The notes under the pieces are model-generated. The model was given only the letters and a program-made list of their open reading frames with translations. It was not told where the DNA came from and searched no databases. A program made the position numbers and the translations under genes. From Eustoma russellianum (taxonomy: Eukaryota; Streptophyta; Magnoliopsida; Gentianales; Gentianaceae), in NCBI GenBank assembly GCA_036186865.1, contig AP025057.1, positions 25,298,042 to 25,362,041 of the forward strand: a DNA stretch of 64,000 bases, written 5' to 3'. This document shows, piece by piece, positions 56,701-64,000 of the stretch; the first letter of the stretch is position 1; every line of letters begins with the position of its first letter.

Positions 56701-58457
56701 CAAAAAGGGCCTTTCGGCCCTAAGCCCAACTTCCGCCACCAACCCCAAAAGCAAGGTAATCTTGGACTCTTCATAAGCGTATGAGTCAAGTTTGTTTTTA
56801 AAATGAATTAAATTGTTAAAATAAAATGGCTTTAAGGTCCAACAATGTAAATACGAAAATGTTTCAAGTCAAGTTAAACGGTTGAAGGGACTTAATTCAA
56901 CCTATCATGATCATTATAACCAAAAGCATCCTCGTAATCCATACGTGACTAAGTCAAGGAAAGCAATTGCGTAAGAATAATAATATGCATTATAAGAAGT
57001 ACTCTTATGGTCACTTATACACCAACAAGAACTCAGCCTAATCAAGAATGAACTTGAAGATACCTATTCAAGAAAAGTCTATGTCATGCATTGCGTCCTC
57101 ATGTTTCAGAATCATGTTACAAGCAGAATTTTACGTACATCATGTTTTCTAAGATAATGATTTTAAAATGTTTTCAAGATTAAAAGATTTATCAAGAATT
57201 TGTACCCCGAGACAATTGATTCCATACGACATATGCATGTACTCATAGGTAAGTGAAACACCTTCTCTAGGACAAGGGCTCTGTACCTATCTTTATACAC
57301 ATGATATGTAGGCTGAGTGTAACACCTTGCCCGGGGTAAGGGATCTCTTCCTTTTTCTGTTACGTCTATGACGTTCAGTATGGAGGGTTGCCTAATGTCT
57401 GGTCCTGGGGAGGATGTCAGGGGCAAATACGTTATCATGGAGTGTAACACCGTGTCTGGGACCCCAGGTCTCTATGGTAGCATGTCACCATTAGTCCTAT
57501 GTACGTATGATGTAACACCGTGGTTGGACCATCGGGATTCATAGACGGTACTCGTGGCTATTTGGGGAATCATTCGGTATGTCGTGGGTACCATTCTCAT
57601 GTTATGAAAAGTGCTGTAGCCATTCATGTTATGTCATGCCATGTTTAAGCAAGTATGAAACAAAGTATTATCATTTCAAGAAAAGTTTTCCGCTGCATAT
57701 GTCAGAAAAGATTTTCCCTTGCAAATGTCACCATCATGTCTCATGTACCAAGTAACCTTCTGATAAGAATCTCAAATGTAAGACAAGAAATACTGCAAAT
57801 CAACAGAGACACAACAAGATGAACGCTGGCAAGAACAAGTAATCCCTAAGCTAAGACAAGTGCTAACAAGATTGTATATCTTCGTTAAGATACTATCTAT
57901 CTGCATTAATGTTTGATTGGTTACCTACATTATTATTTCCATGCTTTATTTGTTAGCATTTACTCCATCCTTCAGCTTTCCGTTACATTATGTGTTATGT
58001 TTTACTATGCTTCATCATACTGTATCACCCTTTACCCTACCCTCATGTATGGTCCACTTGACGGACCTAGGCGGAACGACTTGCTGAGCGATTTGTTATT
58101 GCTCACCCCTTAATATTACCAAACAGATCCACATGATCTGGAACTGGAGCTCATTGAAGATGAGCCTTAGGAATAGATGTACGGAGCTGATCAGTAACTA
58201 GCTACGACCTCTTTTATACTTTTGGATTTCCAGCTCTGTATTATGATATTTTGTATCATGGATGTATTATGACACTTATGCGGATGTATTAGGATGTACT
58301 CTCGTTATGAATATTTCAGCTTATGACATTTTCTTTCCGCTAGTCGATACATGTTATTACGATTTGTGCATGTATGATGACGTCGCCTTGTACTCCTCGT
58401 AGTAGAGTACGGCGGGTGCACCGTGTCGAGACCCCTGGTCCCGGGCGGGGTGCTACA
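53771..58457 (+). mobile_element. E2: apparent solo Ty3/gypsy LTR, 4.69 kb
   Basis: It begins TGTTATGAACC, ends GGGCGGGGTGCTACA, and is flanked by CACGG on both sides (53766-53770 and 58458-58462). No PBS, PPT or protein domain is seen inside, so it reads as one long LTR left after LTR-LTR recombination. The end resembles the G LTR (TACGGCGGGTGCAC...GGGGCGCTACA) and the 5' two thirds resemble E. It interrupts K gag at the SRSRTV/HANRN point. Open frames inside (for example 54331-54606 and 57163-57450) have no recognisable motif. Degenerate GTAACACC-(G/T)TG units recur at about 57250-57520. Confidence 0.85.
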
Positions 58458-58462
58458 CACGG

Positions 58463-60175
58463 TGCGTGATCTAGATGCATTAGTATGATATGAATGTTGC
58501 ATATACATCAATGGCTTTCTTTCGTATCTATATGGCACATGATTATACTTTTCATATGATGAAAATGAAATAGTATGATGAGATGCAATATGTGACTCGC
58601 TAGTTTGTGTTGTCGCCTTTTTAGGCTTTACAATTGTTTAAAATACATCTGGTTGCTTAGATAAAGATAAAACAAAATTTGTAGATTTATTTTGTACCTG
58701 ATTAACTTCAATATATCCTAATCCGGGCTTTATCATTTTCATGCTTTTGAGAAGAGATGAGACGATCTAACATGCAAATTCCTGTATCAAATTGTTTTAC
58801 CGTCTTTTCTAGGTCTACGTTTCTTGATCTCAAATCTGAGATCTCTGCTTTCATTAAAGTGTTTTCTGATGTCAAAAATGCAATTTCAGATTTTGTTAGA
58901 ATATTCTAACAATTTCTTGTCTTTAATTAAGCGTTTCTTTTCTTTTGCAAGAGTCTTAGTAAATTTATGCAACTCAAGATATTGACTGAACAAATCATCA
59001 TAAGAAGGTTCAAAATTAGATTCGGAATCAGAATGTACCTCACTCGATGCTTTGGATGCAAAGCATGCTTGAGCCGTTTCCTCTTCGGTTTCCTCACTTT
59101 CAGAATCGGATTAATCACTCCATGTAGAGGCTTTGAGGGCTCTTCTTGTACTCCTTTTCTTAGGTTCTAAGACGGGTCTAGTTTTTGTCCATTCCTTGTC
59201 ATGGTTTTTGTTTACAGTTCTGTCATTGTTCGGGCAGTCATAAGAGATGTGTCCAAGTCTTCCACAATCATAAAATTTAATATCTTTATCATTATTCTTA
59301 TTCCTATGGTTCTTAGATAAAGTAGGCTTAGGTTTGTTTTTCAAAGACTTTCTCATGATCTTTATTAATCCTTTAGCCAACACGATTAGATCTTCATTAT
59401 CAGAATCCGTGTCACTATCATCTACGCGATCAGAAGAAGTAGAGAAGTATTCATTTGATTTAAACACTATAGCCTTATCTTGTTTTGAAGTTGATTCCGA
59501 TTTCCTTAGAGTGAGTTTGTTTTCATATACCTTTAGAGATCCGATCAATTCTTCCATTTTTATTAACTTGGTTTCTTTACTTTCTTCAATTACGGTCACT
59601 TTCGGATCCCATTCGGATGGGAAGCTTCTCATTACTTTTTCTACTTTTTCTTGTGAAGAAAAAACCTTGTCAAGCGACTCAAGAGAATTGTATATGTTAG
59701 TCAATTTCAAATCCATATCAATAATAGATTCATTCGGAAATAATTTAAAGGATTCAAGAGTCGACATAAGCATATTAATCTTGGACTCTTTTACTTTCCT
59801 AGTTCATTCATGCTTCATTTCTAAAAACCTCCACATCTCTTGTGTACTAGAACAACTAGACACGTAACTAATTTCATTTTTACTCAACCCATTTAATAGA
59901 AGTTGCATGGCTTTAGCATTCATACTCAATTTCTTTTTATCATCACTAGTATATTCTTGCTGCAGTTTTATGACATCTAAAGTAACGACATCAACCCTGG
60001 ATATCATAGAGGGAACAAATGGACCATCTTTTATGATAGACCATAAATCTATATCAATAGCAATAAGAAAATGTTTCATGCAAAGTTTCCATTGAATAAA
60101 TGATTCACCATCGAAAAGGGGAGGCCTTTGACTTGACATACATTTTTGCTCGGTTTTGTGTCTAGTGGATGCCAT
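58463..60175 (-). pseudogene. K gag N-terminal and central part
   Basis: The start Met is at 60173-60175 (MASTRHKTEQKC), then SSQRPPLFDGESFIQWKLCM, IDLWSIIKDGPFVPS, MQLLLNGLSKNE, EMWRFLEMKHE, a stop at 59804, MLMSTLESFKLFPNESIIDMDL, SFPSEWDPKVTVIEE and the acidic SDRVDDSDTDSDNED stretch. The zinc knuckle at 59234-59275 reads FYDCGRLGHISYDC, so its first Cys is replaced by Phe. One frame runs from 60175 to 59111 apart from the 59804 stop; another stop at 59111 falls in TWSDSSDS. The part to 58463 is frameshifted and ends in NASRSRTV at the E2 insertion. Confidence 0.87.
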
Positions 60176-60215
60176 CTCAAAAAGATTGTTATATCTTCTT
60201 GTTGTGAGTGAACCT

Positions 60216-60228
60216 GGCTCTGATACCA
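60216..60228 (-). other. K primer-binding site
   Basis: The minus strand reads TGGTATCAGAGCC two bases after the LTR end; 13 bases match initiator-Met tRNA. Confidence 0.92.
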
Positions 60229-60230
60229 AT

Positions 60231-63200
60231 TGTCGAACCTGTATAGCACCACTAGAAGGAGGCGGGGGGTTGAATAGTGAGTGCGAAAAATTTGGTTTTT
60301 AAAAACTTTTAAATGACCAATTACTCACTTCAGAAAACATATTCTATTTTCAGATCATGTCTTTGATTGACTGAATGGCCAGGTTATAGACCTCGAAAAT
60401 TCGTGAAATTTTGTGAAAATGTACTTTCAGACATTATCAATATGTCATAAAAATTTCAGATTAAAGTTCAAACTGTGACGCCCCGAACACATGTTTTACT
60501 TGGACACTGTCAATCCGTGAAAAACTTCCTTAGAATGAAAATTTAATTCCAATTTAATGAAAACTCCAAATAATCTGAAAATTTTACGAAATGTCCCTTA
60601 AGAAGTCTAATTTAATGGGTTGAAATAGTATTTGGAGTTCCTTTGGCAAGTATATCAACCACGTTGATGTTCTCAACCTTTGTGAATCTGAAAATCAGAT
60701 TGCACTAGTCTCAGAACTATACACGTTTGGATGACTGATACTTACCTAAATTTGATGAAACTTGTCTTAAATGAAACCTAAGACCTTTATATATGTCTCT
60801 GCAAAATTTGATGGTTTTGGAAAGCGTTTGCTACTTTTTCAAAGGCGTTGAAAATGATGTAAAAATAGAAACTGAGAGTAGAAGTGCTGAAAGTAAGAAC
60901 ACAAAGATTTTTATACTAGTTCGGTCAAATCAACCTACTACAGTCTTTGAGGATGCCTTTCTTAGTATTCAATAATCACCAAAAACACCTTAAGACAAGA
61001 GTGGCTGGAGTTATACACCAACTCCTTTAAAATCCACCCCTTTTACAATGAACAACACAAACAATCAACAAGAACACCAGCACCCCACAAGTGAAGGTTT
61101 GATCACACCTTGATCAACCTTGTACAAAAATGGAATGTGTATGGGTGGTATATATGAAGCCTACAAAGATTATAGAATGTATGTTTGATAGGCTTGAAGC
61201 TATGTGCAAGAGAAGAAGATAGGAGAAGAAGAGAAGTCTTTCTTTGCACTTGATAGGATATGAAGATGAGTCTTGTTTTTTTGCTTTGCACTTCAGGATT
61301 TGTTTGAATTTGAATGCTTTCCTTGTGTGTCTTGGTCTTCATCAATATCACTGTTCATTTATGGATCAGTCCCCACCACTCATAGTGAAAAATAAGCTCC
61401 ACCTAGGCTCCAAATAAGCTCAAAATAGCCGCCCAACCTCAGCTCACATGTGATGAAAATCATTTTTGTATTTTCACAAATAATGATGTAGTATCTTCAC
61501 ATATATGTTAAAATTTAATCACCATTTAACTTGGTTTTCTAGAATACTCTGAGATGTGTCCTAGATGTGTAAGACATATCTAGATACTGTTGAGAAATAT
61601 GTTTGGATAATTTTCAAAGTCATGATTTTAAGTGGTGAATACTTAAAAATGTCACACATGGTGTTATATGTGATTAAAAGTTGAAAAAGCTGAAAAAGTT
61701 GACATCGATCTCTCAGGTTGTTGCACATCGATCGATCTATGTACATAGATCTCTCACATCGATCGATCTATGTAAGGCAGAAAAGTTTAAGACCTTTCTG
61801 TGAGACATCGATCTCTAAAACTGAGACACATCGATCGATCGATGTATATCGAACCCTCACTTCGATCGATCGATGTAGGTCAGAGGCAAACTTTGAAACT
61901 TTCTGTGAAACATTGATCTCTGAAGCTGAGGCACTTCGATCGATCGATGTCTAGGGTTTTTAGAAATATTTTTCTAAAATATGATAAAATGATTGTTTTC
62001 ATTTGTATATGAATTATACATGTTCATTATGTGATTATTATGTGTTTTTGGTGATTATTATTGTCTTGTGACTAACGTGCCTTGGAAGTTTCTACAACTT
62101 ACCAAAAAGGGCAAAATTGGTATTTTTAGTTTTGTAGGAACATCATATGGTGGAAATATGTCAAGTACATATTCTTATACTATTTATCATGACAAAGTTG
62201 GTATCATGATTATGTTTGACCATCTGGGTTATTTCTGGAGTTTTCTCACACCAGAGGTATTTTGGTCATTTCATCCCCGAGGGTATTTTTGGTATTTTCA
62301 CTCAAGGAATATCTTGAGCATATTATTATCTTCATTCTGGAGCTGTTTTATTATTATTTTGAAGATAATATGGTGATCTTATATCTTATTCTCTCAACCG
62401 ATGATATTATTGACTATAGCTAGATATGTGACGATTTGAGATGTCACATTCTATTTTTTCTCGAAGACCCTCTTATATACGTTATAAGAGAACATTTATC
62501 ATCAATTTTCAGAGATATTAAAGGTGTCAAAGGTGTGGAAATGTTCTTGACATATAAGAAGAAATATTAGGGAATTTCGGTGTTACACGTTGACATAATT
62601 TTGTCAATTGTTATCTATTTATTTCTTCATCAAAAATTTGATTTGCTACACATATATGTATGATCAAAACGTGAGTTTACATTTGGGAATGATACATTAT
62701 TCATTTTATGAGTTGGAGACAAGTGGACCAACCAAAAAGGAGCTAGTTGGCAAAATTGCCAACTTGGAAATTTCAAAAATATACCCAACGGATATAGACC
62801 TTTCTTGGGTATTTTCAGCAGATTTTTGGAAGTCAAATGGAGCTCTCACATGCCCTATTATTGTGCTTGAAGTTGGGGATAATTTGGTAGTATTATCCTT
62901 TCTTATTTTATTAAAGAAAATCAAAATATATTTTTGGTAAAGTTCAAAGTAGCCAACGGCTACTTCATGGCTGATTTTGAAGCTGAATTTCATTTGAATT
63001 CTTCAAAGTCCACATGCCTATTCTTGTGCCAAAAAGTTGAGAAGATAATGGAGTTGTTATGGCTATTATCTTTGGGTATTATCTTCACATTTTCAAGACA
63101 ATTCCAAGTCATTTTTTAGTTGAAATTTTCGGCCAAGGTGACATCCAAGGTGGACCAATCATTGTGTTTTATTTTGCCAAGTGTACAAGGCCAACCAATG

Positions 63201-64000
63201 GTGAGAAGACATTTGGACTTGATGATGAATATGGTGACACATTGGAGCTCTTATCTCTAAGGCTCATCTCACACTATAAATAGAGGCAATGGTGAAGAAG
63301 ATGAAACACACTTGAAGCTCACAAACATTTGTTGAATTGTCTAGCTTTCATCTTCATCTTCTTGTTGTTATTGTTTTATTCATTGTAGAAAAGTTGTTCT
63401 TGTTGTATTGTGGTGAGCTACAAGCCTCTTGAGCTTCATTTGTAAGATTGATTAGCCATTCTTATAAGGCTATATCAATAGGTGTTAGAGGTGTTGCAAC
63501 TAAGTGTTGCTTAGAAGGTGATTATCTAAGTCTTGAGTAGGGTTGGTGTATAACCCAAGGATCAAGCTTGGCTCTTGTTGTAAGGTGTTCATTTCATAGT
63601 AAAATCCAAGAAAAGGTGTTCCTTGGGACTGGAGTATGTCACATTGACCGAACCAGGATAAATCCTCTGTGTTCTTCTCTTGTTTCTTTATTTCTGTTTT
63701 CTGCCCGTTTTTACTGCAGTTTTCACACAACTTCTTTCAATTTGAAAAAATAGCTAAACATTTTCAAATTCGTGATTTTTGGTGGAGTTATACTTCAGAC
63801 TGTTAGCTTTCATTTGCAACAAGAATCACTTGATTAGAGCAAGGGAAGTTAGTCTTTCAGTCTTTGCAAGATAACTGCACCAATCTGGCTGCAATCTGAC
63901 TAGTTTTGAGAAAACTTAAATTCTGTATTTTTCAAGAATTATTTAAGGTCAGGGCCTTTTGGAAACTTCATCTACACATCGTAAGGAGTGTTTTGATATA
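60231..64000 (-). repeat. K 5' LTR, interrupted by J and partly deleted
   Basis: 60231-61587 matches the K 3' LTR from 42953 onward. About 350 bp that lie between roughly 43986 and 44341 in the 3' LTR are missing here at about 61294. J starts at 61588 and the rest of this LTR lies past the window end. No genes. Confidence 0.87.
61588..64000 (+). mobile_element. Element J: B-family copia 5' LTR start, cut by window end
   Basis: It begins TGTTGAGAAATATG after GATAC (61583-61587, expected TSD). It follows the B LTRs: palindromic repeats at 61700-61950, the TTTGGTCATTTC units near 62260, TATAAATA at 63275-63282, and the AAGATGAAACACACTTGAAGCTC leader. An insert-like extra segment near 62750-63000 is not present in B. 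No coding region is reached. Whether a whole element or a solo LTR follows is unknown. Confidence 0.88.

Larger units (their letters stand above)
42953..64000 (-). mobile_element. Element K: gag-only Ty1/copia element, minus strand
   Basis: The 3' LTR (42953-53266, split by A), PPT, gag (58463-60175 and about 53586-53765, split by E2), PBS, and 5' LTR (from 60231, split by J and leaving the window). There is no protease, RT or RNase H; the gag end joins a short relic of the integrase C-terminal region and then the 3' UTR. It inserted into the LTR of F; ACTAC (42948-42952) is the expected TSD half. Gag and the LTRs are close to those of A. Confidence 0.87.

Overview
This window is intergenic nuclear DNA from a plant, most likely a flowering plant with a large, repeat-rich genome. 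It is AT-rich. Every recognisable coding sequence belongs to a transposable element: Ty1/copia of SIRE/Opie-like type, Ty3/gypsy with plant-type leaders, an RTE-clade LINE, and the 3' end of an L1-like LINE with a plant RNase H domain. I found no host gene, tRNA, rRNA or CRISPR array. The species cannot be named from the sequence.

The layout is a nest of insertions, most of them bounded by target-site duplications (TSDs). Letters are used throughout. Element C (copia, +) shows only its RNase H end (21642-21969) and its 3' LTR (22186-36333, interrupted). C was hit by L (copia, -; from before base 1 to 21641), which shows gag, protease, integrase, RT and RNase H at 1-4945 and its 5' LTR from 5002. 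The LTR of L holds M, an RTE LINE (8006-21593, 19-bp TSD). M holds G, a young non-autonomous gypsy element (10527-19756, TSD CTGGG, two near-identical 3.74-kb LTRs). The 3' LTR of C holds B, a complete 12.36-kb copia element (22697-35055), whose integrase contains a 1.4-kb L1-like fragment (28353-29791).

From 36334 to 42952 lie fragments: D (copia LTR start), E (gypsy LTR, TSD GAAAG on its left side) and F (gypsy, -; leader, gag, protease), joined at a breakpoint near 39807. From 42953 past the window end runs K (copia, -), a gag-only element. Its 3' LTR holds A (44632-52255, +), a second gag-only copy. Its gag holds E2 (53771-58457), a 4.69-kb apparent solo gypsy LTR with TSD CACGG. Its 5' LTR holds J (61588 onward, +), a B-family LTR.

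The elements are linked by dependence. A, K and G lack pol but keep at least some LTR, PBS and PPT signals, so they must have been copied by enzymes of relatives such as L and B. L and M are inactivated by stops, mostly consistent with C-to-T decay, plus frameshifts. The points most worth a second look are the gag-only copia family with its shared pol deletion, the chimeric leader inside G, the L1 RNase H fragment in B, and several palindromic repeat arrays inside the LTRs. Family assignments rest on motifs read by eye, without database searches.
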